Source of the DNA: SAR86 cluster bacterium
Lineage (GTDB): Bacteria > Pseudomonadota > Gammaproteobacteria > Pseudomonadales > Pseudohongiellaceae
Reading direction: 5' to 3'
DNA: 64,000 nucleotides
Assembly: GCA_002402175.1 (NCBI GenBank)
Contig: NVVJ01000003.1
Location: forward strand, 1-64,000
A program made the translations under genes and the position numbers. Within the stretch, counting starts at the first letter, position 1; each line of letters begins with the position of its first letter. The notes under the pieces are model-generated. The model had not been told where the DNA came from. It did not search any database and worked only from the letters and a program-made list of their open reading frames with translations. Positions 8,763 through 17,392 of this stretch are shown in pieces.

Positions 8763-11715
8763 TAACTTGAATATTCAAAATTTTCGAGGTATCCCTGGCT
8801 CACTTCAACTTGATTTGTCTGCTCCCATAACTGTTTTTTATGCCCCTAATGGAACGGGTAAAACCAGTATATGTGACGCGGCTGAGTGGATGTTATGTGG
8901 GCATGTGGGGCGCCTAAACACACTGGATTCAAGTGAAGTAAGGTGTAGGTTTGGAGATGTAGATATAGAAACTCATGTGGAAGCGACTTTTGCAGATAGG
9001 GGTAAACCTTATGCTCTAAAGAGAATTTTAGAAGATAGTGGTTCTGTACTGCAACGTAAAATTGGAATGGGTGAATATAGTAAAGTGACTGATAGAGAAC
9101 TCCTGAGTATGCTTGTTGATGCAATCCCACCAAGTGGCAGCTCTCCTAAAGGACAAATATCATGGGTTCGTTCTACACGCTTCCTGGAAAGTGATTCCTT
9201 GAACTTGCTTATAGACAGTGATACAGAGGCGAGCAACACGCGAAAACTAATTTTTTCGAACTTGTTTGGTGTCGGTGAGTTTCAGAAAGCAGAAAATAAT
9301 TTAAATAAAATACTAGGAAGATTGTCGGCGGCAAGTACTATTAAAAAAGAGAAAATTAAAATTAGTGAAAAAATAGCTGAATATGATGTGCTTATTGCAA
9401 AGCTTGCCAATGATCAAGAAGAGCCTTATCGCGACCATGCTTTAAACCTGCTATATGTAATAGCTAAATATTTAAGATTTCCGGTTGGTCTTGAAGAGGG
9501 CTCAAGTGTCAGAGAGTATTATAATGAGCTTGAGGTAGAGTTTGTTAAAAGTGCAGAATCTTTACAAAGTAAAATATCTGCACGTTCGTTTGTAAGAGAT
9601 AAGATGTACCTCTACCAGGAAAAAATATCAAAGAAAGACAAACTTAATAAAACGTTATCTTTGGAGGGGCAAGAGTTAAAGAAATTAGATAAAGATTTTT
9701 CAAAAAATAAAAAAAATCTTGACGATCAAAAGAAAAGGCTTGAGACGAATGAATATAAAGTCCGTGATATTGAAGAAACATTAGAAGTGCTAAACATAAC
9801 TCACCAGCAGTTTTCAAGATTGAATGAAACGTACGGGTTACCTTTACTTGAAGGAAGAGGTGGAGGTGGCCGACTAGAAGAGCTAAATTTATTGGTAACA
9901 TCTAAAAAGAAAAAACTTATAGCTGCTAAAGAGAGAATCAATAACGTCGAAAGATGTATTGAAAAAATATCTGTTTGGGTTAATGCGCAGGACGCTATTA
10001 AGGGTATCATTATTGAATTTGATTCTTTGCAAAGTTCGCATTCTCAACACGCAGAGGAAGAATCTCTACCAGAAAGAATTTCAACAGTTAGAGCGGAGTT
10101 AGCTACATTTCAAGCCACAAGGGAAAAGGCATTGGGTGAACTTGATTTACTATTAACTTCGGGCAAGAAGTATGTTGAAACTCATGGAGATGTTTCAGAA
10201 TGCCCACTCTGTGAATATAAGTATGATACCAACTTGACATTGTTGAGAAAGATTAGTGATCGATTTTCAAAATTATCAGATAGGTCCAAAGAGGAGTCTG
10301 TATTAGCTTCCAAGTACTCTGATTTAACGAAGTTGTTGGAGCAGGAAAATGCTCGATTAGAAAAATTTAAAGAATTGACGAACCGAAAAAATCACTTGTT
10401 ACAAGAAATCAGCGTGATTGAGGATGCGTTCTTTGGTGTTGGGGTTGTCAAAGATGATCATGGCGATGTCGCATCTTTGACATCAAAGTTAAACTCTATT
10501 CATGCTCAGCTGATAAAAGAAGTGCAAAGTATTTCTAGTGCAATAACGTCATATGAGAAAGCATATGACGCTGGGAAAGCCCTAGAGGGGATGTTATTAA
10601 AGCAACGCGCTTTATCTGCAAAATGGTTTGAATCGTTAGAGTCCCCGAATTATATAGAGCCAAAATTGCTAGATGATCTAGAGAAATCAATCGTCAGTCT
10701 TCAGAAACTATTAAACATTCATAATATCGAAGAAAACCAACATCTGGAAGAAGAAAGGTTGAACATTGACTCAAATGTAATTGAGTTAGCTAAAGTTAAG
10801 GCGGCAAGAAGTGCTCAATCGATTCTTATTTCATCTACGAAGAAAACCATCTCTGATGTTAATATTGAAATTGATGATTTTAAAAAAATGTGGTCACTCA
10901 TCTGTGAGAATCCTGTAGTAAATGTACAGGAGTCCGAACATGCTTATTTGGCCATTGATAAAAATATAAGTATTCAGAATGAAATAAAAGAAATGTTTGA
11001 AAAGGTTCAGAAATATTTTTCTCAAATTAGAGAGGCTGAAAAAAATGAAAGCGAACGAGGAACTTATCAAAAAGAACTATTAGATGCTAATGTGCAATTG
11101 CTAGAGTGGAAGAACCAAGAGCAAGCACGTTCAGTTATTGAGGTTGAGATTGGTGCTATTAAGGAAGAAATACGTCGATTTATTGCACAAGAAATTCAAC
11201 CGCTTTCTAATATTATTAACACACTATTTCTTCGTGCGCAGGGAAATCGATTTATAAACTCTATTGAGGCTAGGCCAAGTAAAGAAGGATTGCTTGAATG
11301 GATAGCTGAGCTAGATGAAGATGGACAGGCATTTGATAAAATGCGTTCTTTGAGCCAGGGGCAAAGGCAAGATTTGGCTTTATCAATATTTCTTGCTCGT
11401 GCAAGAAGCTTGGGAGGAACGTTCTTTTTGGATGAACCTCTTGCCCATTTAGATGACCTGAATCGTGTTGCTCTGTTGGATACTCTGAGAATAATAGTTT
11501 CGGAGAAAAGGTCTGTTAACCCTTTGCGCCTTGTATTGACAACGGCGAGTAATAATCTTCTAAGGCATCTAAGAGAAAAATTTAGCCTAGTGGAGGGTAG
11601 CGATGGGGAGCCGGCATTGCGTATTTACAAAATGACAGGCAATCCTAAAGTTGGGCTCCAGGTTGAACCGCCCGAGTTGGTACGTTCTCCTAATCGTTTG
11701 CTAAGAGCGGTATAG
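8749..11715 (+). CDS. SMC/Rad50-like ABC ATPase with zinc-hook motif
   Basis: The 988-aa protein has split ABC ATPase halves separated by long coiled coils. Walker A is APNGTGKTS at 32-40 (K38), the signature is LSQGQ at 868-872, Walker B is FFLDEP at 892-897, followed by a D-loop at about 898-903 and a switch region LVLTTAS near 929. A CPLC motif at 485-488 in the middle of the coils is a Rad50-type zinc hook. Unlike housekeeping RecN or Rad50/SbcC it has no SbcD partner; its neighbours are the nitrilase-like and middle proteins, both overlapping or nearly so. The probable job is sensing foreign DNA or replication structures and activating the effector. Confidence 0.85.
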   Translation: MMLINNLNIQNFRGIPGSLQLDLSAPITVFYAPNGTGKTSICDAAEWMLCGHVGRLNTLDSSEVRCRFGDVDIETHVEATFADRGKPYALKRILEDSGSVLQRKIGMGEYSKVTDRELLSMLVDAIPPSGSSPKGQISWVRSTRFLESDSLNLLIDSDTEASNTRKLIFSNLFGVGEFQKAENNLNKILGRLSAASTIKKEKIKISEKIAEYDVLIAKLANDQEEPYRDHALNLLYVIAKYLRFPVGLEEGSSVREYYNELEVEFVKSAESLQSKISARSFVRDKMYLYQEKISKKDKLNKTLSLEGQELKKLDKDFSKNKKNLDDQKKRLETNEYKVRDIEETLEVLNITHQQFSRLNETYGLPLLEGRGGGGRLEELNLLVTSKKKKLIAAKERINNVERCIEKISVWVNAQDAIKGIIIEFDSLQSSHSQHAEEESLPERISTVRAELATFQATREKALGELDLLLTSGKKYVETHGDVSECPLCEYKYDTNLTLLRKISDRFSKLSDRSKEESVLASKYSDLTKLLEQENARLEKFKELTNRKNHLLQEISVIEDAFFGVGVVKDDHGDVASLTSKLNSIHAQLIKEVQSISSAITSYEKAYDAGKALEGMLLKQRALSAKWFESLESPNYIEPKLLDDLEKSIVSLQKLLNIHNIEENQHLEEERLNIDSNVIELAKVKAARSAQSILISSTKKTISDVNIEIDDFKKMWSLICENPVVNVQESEHAYLAIDKNISIQNEIKEMFEKVQKYFSQIREAEKNESERGTYQKELLDANVQLLEWKNQEQARSVIEVEIGAIKEEIRRFIAQEIQPLSNIINTLFLRAQGNRFINSIEARPSKEGLLEWIAELDEDGQAFDKMRSLSQGQRQDLALSIFLARARSLGGTFFLDEPLAHLDDLNRVALLDTLRIIVSEKRSVNPLRLVLTTASNNLLRHLREKFSLVEGSDGEPALRIYKMTGNPKVGLQVEPPELVRSPNRLLRAV

Positions 11716-11831
11716 GGTCAGAAAATTTGGGCGAGCTCTCGAACTGATCTCGTGTTGGATGTTTGATAGATGCCAGAGCGTTTTAGTGCTGCTGAGTATA
11801 GAGCTTGCTTCTAGCAAGTTCATCGAATGCC

Positions 11832-11915
11832 TCAATATTTAGCAATGGCATGTTGTGACATGCCTTGTTGAGTTAATGCTTTAATTCTCATGTAATCTTC
11901 TTTTAAACCATGGTG
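11832..11915 (-). pseudogene. IS21-type IstA transposase remnant
   Basis: On the minus strand a short frame reads HHGLKEDYMRIKALTQQG and continues MSQHAIAKY before a stop. This resembles the helix-turn-helix N-terminus of IstA-type transposases (ED-Y-M-x-I-x-x-L-x-x-x-G-x-S-x-x-A-I-A-K). Only about 27 residues are left and no inverted-repeat ends were found. The rest of the 426-bp gap between the ATPase gene and the Fur-like gene (11716-12141) shows nothing else I can identify apart from a small hairpin at 11847-11864 that lies within this remnant. Confidence 0.3.
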
Positions 11916-12141
11916 CTCCTAAAAAGCTCCAGTGTTAATGCTGCTGATTCAGTTTTCAACTGGCTAGGATTGCTCATTTTTGCATTGCTGTTAACAAATA
12001 GGTGACTAGTTTTGGGTAAATCTACATGATTGTAATCTATGTTGTTGAACTATCATTCGTATTACTTGTTGAAATGAAGAAGAGGTGAATAGCGGATTGA
12101 CTTAAGGAAATAAGTTTTAGGTTAAAGAAGAGGGAAGATCT

Positions 12142-12573
12142 ATGTCTTACAATAAACCGATAACAGTCAAGTCTTTAGAAAAAATATGCGTTGATAATGG
12201 ATTGCGCATGACAAGCCTGCGCCGGTGTATGCTATCAATTCTGGTAAATTCTGTAGAGCATTTAACGGTAATAGAAGTCATCGAGCAAGTTCTCTCTTCA
12301 AGCTTAAATATCAATCTCGCCAGCATCTATAGAAATATGTTGGTATTTGAAAAAATAGGAATTCTCAGATCACATACCGTCAAAACCCCACAAATTTATT
12401 ATGAAGTGGTAGGCAGTGTGCCAGACCATTTTATTGACCTGGATACTGGCAAAGCAAGGGAGCTACACCATAAAGCCCTGGATGTTTTCAAGGCAGCGAT
12501 TGTAGAGCAATATGGTTATAAGAAAGAGGATTGTTATTTAAGGCTGTATGCCTATCCAAAAGCCCCCCTGTAA
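12142..12573 (+). CDS. Fur-family-like regulator with degenerate metal sites
   Basis: The 143-aa protein has the Fur winged-helix layout: GLRMTSLRRCMLSIL, then INLASIYRNMLVFEKIGIL (recognition helix and wing, about residues 20-85), then a short dimerisation domain. The region that in Fur/Zur/PerR reads as a His-rich HHHDH...C..C segment is here PDHFIDLDTGKARELHH, without Cys pairs and with only isolated His. It therefore may be a metal-independent DNA-binding protein or respond to a different signal. The start follows GGAAG about 8 bases upstream. It is alone in its transcription unit, between the defence genes and a minus-strand set, so it could be an island regulator. I cannot see its operator. 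Confidence 0.65.
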   Translation: MSYNKPITVKSLEKICVDNGLRMTSLRRCMLSILVNSVEHLTVIEVIEQVLSSSLNINLASIYRNMLVFEKIGILRSHTVKTPQIYYEVVGSVPDHFIDLDTGKARELHHKALDVFKAAIVEQYGYKKEDCYLRLYAYPKAPL

Positions 12574-12591
12574 TTCTCCATCTTGAGCGTA

Positions 12592-13188
12592 TTATGAATG
12601 CACTTCATATTCTTTGATTTTATTTAAAACTTCTAATTGTAATTTATTATCAACGTCTTTAATCAGACCAGCAGTTTCTAGGCCAGATAATAAGCATATC
12701 GAGTTTACAAAGCCTACAATCATATTAATTTCACTTTCATCATAATTTGGCTCAATATGGCTAGAGGTATTTCTACGTATTATTTGTTGAGCTCCTGTAT
12801 GAGTAAAATCATTTAACATTTTCCAACTAGATTTTTTAGCTTCTGACAAAATCCCATCAGAATAACCCTCAATTTTTTCAATACCATCTATTAAGTCTTG
12901 AAACGTGCCACTAGTTTTACCTTTTAGATAATCGCTGACTTCCTTATCAGTAGCACATACTTTAAGCCAAAGTCCTCGAATATAGGACTCAAAAACAGAT
13001 CGTGAAAGCGCAAAAGCTGATCCAATTAAATTTTTCTTGATTAAAATAGTTATAGCGATCTGGTGTTCCATCGCAATATCCAAACAACTAGCGGAAGCTC
13101 TAGTACGTTCATCACTTGGTATTGTGATTCCATCTAGCTTTTTATGGAGCCACAAATATATGTCTTCTGATGCTTCTACAATGTTCAT
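12592..13188 (-). CDS. Hypothetical protein, DUF5677/DUF6988-like
   Basis: The 198-aa helical protein starts at ATG 13188; a longer reading would need TTG at 13206 inside an attC-like palindrome. Residues about 60-85 (ALSRSVFESYIRGLWLK) and a later FTHTGAQQI segment are like small uncharacterised proteins of the DUF5677/DUF6988 kind, where an Arg/Ser-containing helix is followed by a His-containing one. I am not certain of the family. It is the last of three minus-strand genes spaced by palindromic sequences, an arrangement typical of mobile gene cassettes. Function unknown. Confidence 0.65.
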   Translation of the reverse strand: MNIVEASEDIYLWLHKKLDGITIPSDERTRASASCLDIAMEHQIAITILIKKNLIGSAFALSRSVFESYIRGLWLKVCATDKEVSDYLKGKTSGTFQDLIDGIEKIEGYSDGILSEAKKSSWKMLNDFTHTGAQQIIRRNTSSHIEPNYDESEINMIVGFVNSICLLSGLETAGLIKDVDNKLQLEVLNKIKEYEVHS

Positions 13189-13206
13189 TGTATTCCTAAT
13201 GTTCAA

Positions 13207-13268
13207 ATAAGCGGTGAACGACGCAGTTGGGCGTCGGGCACTCGTGCGAACTTGATTTTCTTATTATG
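13207..13268 (-). repeat. attC-like palindromic site
   Basis: Directly after the stop of the nuclease-like gene (minus orientation) comes CGCATAATAAG, an ATCAAG box, a GCACGAGTGC palindrome and GACGCCCAACTGCGTC (another hairpin), ending with CTTATT that pairs with AATAAG. A GACGCCCAACTG block shared with the site at 48766-48840 suggests the same kind of element. Integron attC sites have this look, with core RYYYAAC (here GCCCAAC). No integrase is in the window. Confidence 0.4.
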
Positions 13269-13983
13269 CGTTTTCAAGTTCGAGGCTCATCCTATAAACT
13301 TTAAGATTAACCTTGTCGGTAGTTAAGCAAGCATATTTTAAACTTTCATCAATGACACCAGCAACGATAACTCCAGAGATTGATTTGTCTGGGAACTTGC
13401 GTTGTAACAACCCAAGGTACATTGATATTTGCCCAAATACTCTAAAATCAGCTATCCCTGATTTAAGCTCAACAGCTAGAAGGGCTCCTGATTCTATGTG
13501 CTGTAGAAGTACATCGATTCTCTTTCTATCAATTAGGTATTCAATACCCTCGTTTGCCTCACCAAAAATACAATACCCAGGGAATAATTCTGATATTTGT
13601 GAGCATAGTGTGGTTTGAAGGTCTCTTTCATAAGCAAAGTTTGCTTGTAACGGTTCGGTTTCAGGCTCTACTATATCTTGAGCATCAGTCTCTTCATTTG
13701 CTGTGTAATGTCGTTGTACAAAAAATTCTGAATATCTTTTAATCGCAGCTCTAAACCGACTGTGCTGTTCATAACCAAATTCTGAAAACCTACCAGATTG
13801 ACTATAATCATGCGCAATTTGGCTAATAATATTTTGATCTGTAATAGAGTAAATATCTACATTACTATCAGTATTCTGTGAGTAATGTTCGGACAACATA
13901 GGAATTGCACGGGAATAGCTATTTGCTGCTCCAGCTATGGCAAGGCCAATACTTACAAGCCAGTTTTTAAATTCTTGCTCCAT
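13264..13983 (-). CDS. Putative PD-(D/E)XK nuclease, NucS-like C-terminal domain
   Basis: The 239-aa protein has an unassigned N-terminal half and a C-terminal half (about 120-225) with a nuclease fold pattern: YERDLQTTL start, then RKRIDVLLQ (Asp), then LLAVELKSG (E-x-K), then a helix-strand pattern GQISMYLGLL. This motif order matches PD-(D/E)XK domains of NucS/Mrr-type. It may cut DNA or act on a mobile element. Flanking attC-like palindromes on both sides indicate a cassette-like unit. The start ATG is at 13983 with no strong ribosome site visible. Confidence is good for the nuclease fold and low for the biological role. Confidence 0.65.
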   Translation of the reverse strand: MEQEFKNWLVSIGLAIAGAANSYSRAIPMLSEHYSQNTDSNVDIYSITDQNIISQIAHDYSQSGRFSEFGYEQHSRFRAAIKRYSEFFVQRHYTANEETDAQDIVEPETEPLQANFAYERDLQTTLCSQISELFPGYCIFGEANEGIEYLIDRKRIDVLLQHIESGALLAVELKSGIADFRVFGQISMYLGLLQRKFPDKSISGVIVAGVIDESLKYACLTTDKVNLKVYRMSLELENA

Positions 13984-13999
13984 ATTTTAAATTCTCGAT

Positions 14000-14073
14000 T
14001 GACGCATAATGTTGAGCAAAGAGGTGCAGCTTTGCTGCGTCCTAGTGGCTGTAGGCCACGACTTTAGCGCCTA
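14000..14073 (-). repeat. attC-like palindromic site with two hairpins
   Basis: The 74 bp between two minus-strand genes contain GCAGC-TTT-GCTGC and GTGGC-TGTAG-GCCAC hairpins, with GCATAAT at one end, the same heptamer found at the other side of the nuclease-like gene in opposite orientation. This fits a cassette boundary. It could also act as a transcription terminator, although no T-run follows. Confidence 0.35.
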
Positions 14074-14526
14074 TTAGGTGCTTTGTTTAATAAGGATGCT
14101 TGATTTATCGATTTTTAAAGCCTGACAAATACCCTCTACAAAACCTTGGCTTATTAATGTGGCTTTTATAATAACTGTTTGATCTTCTTTTAGCTTTTCC
14201 ATAACTATCTCAAATTCTTCCTGCCCCTCAAATGCAAAAGTGTTCTTAATAAAGAAGTCATGTGCTATGTAGTTTCTTTTTTGAAGAGCCTCTTGAAATA
14301 TCTCTTTGCCTGCTTGATCCAAAGAAGTTTTCTTTTTAAGCTCCTTCAGCAAAACACCTAGAGTTTTTTTATCTTCTTTGAGGATCAAAGCATCTTCATC
14401 TATTTCTGTACCAAAATTATCATTAAATATAGATATTAATATACGTAAGTGTAGTTCAAATACCTGGCTAAGATGCAATGTTTCACCAACTAAGGTGTAT
14501 AACTCTATTCGATTCATAACTGGCAC
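14074..14526 (-). CDS. Small HEPN-like helical protein
   Basis: The 150-aa all-helical protein contains KRNYIAHDFF near residues 84-93, i.e. an Arg followed four residues later by a His. This R-x4-H pattern is the catalytic signature of HEPN ribonucleases, which are common toxins in phage-defence loci. The preceding segment LLKELKKKTSLDQ and the long helices also suit the fold. No antitoxin of the MNT type is adjacent. It is one of three minus-strand genes next to each other with palindromic spacers. HEPN assignment is by motif only and needs structure prediction. Confidence 0.5.
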   Translation of the reverse strand: MPVMNRIELYTLVGETLHLSQVFELHLRILISIFNDNFGTEIDEDALILKEDKKTLGVLLKELKKKTSLDQAGKEIFQEALQKRNYIAHDFFIKNTFAFEGQEEFEIVMEKLKEDQTVIIKATLISQGFVEGICQALKIDKSSILIKQST

Positions 14527-14626
14527 CTAGTTAAATAAATCTTATTGTGACATAAAGCTTTACGTCAATTTGACTTTCTAGTATTCGCTATACCTTTTTT
14601 CTTCTAAACGCTCTACACTTGAACTA

Positions 14627-15304
14627 ATGTGTGGACGCTTTCATTTATTAAAAGATCATAAATCAGAGGAATTGGCGAGGGAGCTTGGTATAGATGCGCA
14701 ATTGATGCGTTACTCACCTGATATTGCCCCTGGCGCACCAATCTCCATTATTCATAATCAAGCCGGTAGCAGGAGAGTTAATACTGCAATTTGGTGGTTG
14801 AAGCTTGACGCAAAAACTCTCAAGCCAGATAGGAATTGGCGCTCCTATAACTCCAACTGGAAGAAACTGCATGTGAAAGGCTCTCTTGCCTATACCCCAT
14901 ATCGGCAATCCCGTTGCCTTATCCCTGCATCTGCTTTTTATGAAGGGCTTGGAGGAACAAGCAAGGTTTATCATCAGATTGAACTTGAAGGCCAGGCCAT
15001 TGTATTTGGAGGCCTGTATAACGAATACAATGTTGAAGAACAAGGCTATGGCATCTATTCGGCATCCATTATCACCTTGGCTGGATTACCTGATTGGGAG
15101 AGTATCCACAGAACATCAATGCCACTAATGCTGCCAGCCAACGATAAAGCCTTGATTAATCAATGGCTAGACCCCTCTACTAATATTGAGCAGTTTGCCC
15201 CTTATCTAACTCCTGCCATTCGGCAAACCCAGAAAATCACCCCTATCGGCAAGCCTTCCCTTTGGAACAAAATAGGGCATAGCTTTTTGCTGGAAGCATC
15301 TTAG
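14627..15304 (+). CDS. SRAP-family abasic-site DNA-protein crosslinker (YedK/HMCES-like)
   Basis: The 225-aa protein begins MCGRF, so after Met removal Cys2 becomes the N-terminal nucleophile that forms a thiazolidine with abasic sites in single-stranded DNA. The other family landmarks are present: the Asn/Arg part NWRSYNSNWKK, CLIPASAFYEG (active-site Glu) and SIHRTSMPLML (active-site His). The length matches YedK (222 aa). It shields abasic sites and is commonly associated with SOS genes; here it precedes umuDC-like genes on the same strand with an 82-bp gap. I found no clear LexA box in either upstream gap. The ATG-TGT start is required by the chemistry. Confidence 0.9.
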   Translation: MCGRFHLLKDHKSEELARELGIDAQLMRYSPDIAPGAPISIIHNQAGSRRVNTAIWWLKLDAKTLKPDRNWRSYNSNWKKLHVKGSLAYTPYRQSRCLIPASAFYEGLGGTSKVYHQIELEGQAIVFGGLYNEYNVEEQGYGIYSASIITLAGLPDWESIHRTSMPLMLPANDKALINQWLDPSTNIEQFAPYLTPAIRQTQKITPIGKPSLWNKIGHSFLLEAS

Positions 15305-15386
15305 TCATTTATTAGAAAAGTTCCTGTACAAGTCTCTCTCATATCTCTATATTTTCTATCCCCTGCTGGTTCTTGGAAAAGTCGAG

Positions 15387-15818
15387 ATGAAAGTCACTTT
15401 AATTAAAATCAAAGACCCCAAAACGGCGCTTTCACTGCCTTTGTACTCTTCAAGGGTTCCTGCTGGCTTTCCTTCCCCAGCCGATGATTACATTGAAGAC
15501 ATACTAGATCTCAATGAATACCTGGTGAAGCATCCTACTGCCTCGTTCTATGCCAGAGGTGAAGGAAATTCTATGGTGAATTGCGGGATACTGGATCAGG
15601 CACTATTAATAGTAGATAGGTCAATTGAGCCAGCTCAGGATGACATTGTTATCGCGGTTATTGATGGTGAAATGACCTGTAAAATATTAGACAAAAAAGG
15701 CCACATGCTAAGAGCAGCAAATCCATCTTATTCGCCTATCCCCATAACAGAGGGTATGGAGCTGACTATTCTTGGCATTGTTGTTCATGCAGTGAATCAA
15801 CTATGTATGCGCTCGTAG
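15387..15818 (+). CDS. umuD: UmuD-like self-cleaving SOS mutagenesis protein
   Basis: The 143-aa protein is a S24 LexA/UmuD-type autoprotease. The cleavage site is the Ala-Gly before FPSPADDY (about residues 26-27), the catalytic Ser is S62 (EGNSM) and the Lys is K99 (EMTCKIL), agreeing with E. coli UmuD S60/K97. RecA-triggered self-cleavage yields the active form that works with UmuC in translesion synthesis. It overlaps umuC by 16 bases, so the two are coupled. A SOS operator was not found in the 82 bp before it. Location in the accessory block suggests a mobile version of the operon. Confidence 0.92.
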   Translation: MKVTLIKIKDPKTALSLPLYSSRVPAGFPSPADDYIEDILDLNEYLVKHPTASFYARGEGNSMVNCGILDQALLIVDRSIEPAQDDIVIAVIDGEMTCKILDKKGHMLRAANPSYSPIPITEGMELTILGIVVHAVNQLCMRS

Positions 15819-17056
15819 ACTGCAATACCTTTTACGCTTCATGCGAGCAGATATTCAGACCGGATCTATGGGGTAAGCCTGTCGTAGTCTTATCAAACAA
15901 TGATGGCTGTATAGTTGCTCGGAATAAAGAAGCTAAAGCCCTCGATATTCCAGACCTTGTGCCTTATTTTCAGGTAAAGGATTTACTGAGCAAGCACAAC
16001 GTCCATATCTTCTCGTCAAATTATGAACTCTATGGCGATATCTCTACACGAGTGATGAAGATTCTGGATGGGTATCAAGCCGATGTAGAAATTTACTCTA
16101 TAGACGAAGCCTTCATGAAACTGTACACCAAGATAGATTACAAAGCCTTTGGGCTGGATATTAAAAAGACCCTATTTACTAATGTGGGAATGCCCGTTTG
16201 TGTCGGTGTCGCGCCAACCAAAACACTGGCAAAGCTTGCTAACCGTGTCGCCAAAAAAATGAAGTCCCAGAATGGTGTCTGCGTGTTAGATACTCCTGAC
16301 AAATGGGAGTGGATTTTAAAACGAGTTAAAACCCAAGACATCTGGGGAATCGGACGGCGCATCAGCGCTCGACTTGCTGATATGGGTATCCATACCGCTT
16401 ATGATCTTGCCACACACCCAGAACTCAAGTATTTAAAGCGAAAGTTCAGTGTAGTCTTAGAGAGAACGGTCAATGAGTTGAATGGTATTCCCTGTATTCC
16501 TCTTGAATTAGAACCTAGCCCCAAGAAAGAGGTTATTTGTTCAAGGAGCTTTGGCAAGAAAATACATGACTTAAAAGAGCTGGAGCAGGCAATTAGCCAG
16601 TATGCCGCGAGAGCATGTGAAAAGATGCGTAAGCAAAATGGTCTCACCAAGACGTTATGGGTATTTGCTGAAACTTCGCGCTTCCTGGATCACTCCTACG
16701 CACGGCAGAAGGTCGTTAAACTGCCTCAGCTAACCAATGACACTACAGTAATATCAGCTTATGCCAAAGAAGCGATACAAGAGATATACCGCCCTGGCGT
16801 GCCTTTCTATAAGTGTGGAATAGGCTTGCTTGATCTCTCTACTAGAAAACACGAGCAGCTTCATTTCTTCACTCCCCGCCAGTCAGAACGATCAAGAACT
16901 TTGATGAAAATGATGGATGGGCTTAATAAGCGTTATGGTCGTGGAACTGTCACATTAGCGAATGCGGGTATTGAGCCTAGCTGGTCTATGCAGAGAAATA
17001 TGAAATCTCCGGCTTACACCACAAGGTGGGCTGATATACCTAAAATCAGGTGTTAG
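15803..17056 (+). CDS. umuC: UmuC-like DNA polymerase V catalytic subunit
   Basis: The 417-aa protein is a Y-family polymerase. The metal-binding acids are in LVDCNTFYASCEQ (D6) and YSIDEAF (D101, E102); the little finger region and the UmuC C-terminal domain follow to the end. It copies damaged templates together with UmuD'2. The ATG at 15803 lies within the end of umuD. The length is like E. coli UmuC (422). It is the last protein gene before the tRNA-Leu; 17057-17392 downstream holds no gene I can recognise. Confidence 0.95.
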   Translation: MYALVDCNTFYASCEQIFRPDLWGKPVVVLSNNDGCIVARNKEAKALDIPDLVPYFQVKDLLSKHNVHIFSSNYELYGDISTRVMKILDGYQADVEIYSIDEAFMKLYTKIDYKAFGLDIKKTLFTNVGMPVCVGVAPTKTLAKLANRVAKKMKSQNGVCVLDTPDKWEWILKRVKTQDIWGIGRRISARLADMGIHTAYDLATHPELKYLKRKFSVVLERTVNELNGIPCIPLELEPSPKKEVICSRSFGKKIHDLKELEQAISQYAARACEKMRKQNGLTKTLWVFAETSRFLDHSYARQKVVKLPQLTNDTTVISAYAKEAIQEIYRPGVPFYKCGIGLLDLSTRKHEQLHFFTPRQSERSRTLMKMMDGLNKRYGRGTVTLANAGIEPSWSMQRNMKSPAYTTRWADIPKIRC

Positions 17057-17392
17057 TAAAAAAAGATTGAAAATAAACTGGAAATATCTGAAACCTGTAC
17101 TACCTTGTATGTAAGTCAGGCGAAATACCGTTGTTCCACACTCAAAAAACACTTTTAAGAACATATGTGATCGCCTGGCTTTCTAATCAGCAATATTCCT
17201 TTATCGTCTAATTAAGCCTATTTACTCAAACTCATGTACAGAGTGAAATGAAGGTTTCACCATTTTTGAGAAAAGAAAAAAACCTCAAAATGCGTGGTCA
17301 GTATTACTCAGATATGTAGCCCCAGTGTAGCCCCAACTCAAATTTGCAATTTAGAGTGGAAAAGAATCCGCTGTAGCTAAATGTAGAAAAAA
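17057..17392. other. Gap between umuC and tRNA-Leu, no gene seen
   Basis: These 336 bp have no convincing gene on either strand. The only oddity is a doubled GTAGCCCCA segment at about 17317-17334, of the kind found next to integrase attachment regions. No integrase is present. Confidence 0.4.

Noticed and set aside
11847-11864. Terminator after the ABC ATPase gene (GGCATGT/ACATGCC hairpin)
   Set aside because: No T-run follows and the position is more than 130 bp from the stop; it lies inside a transposase remnant.
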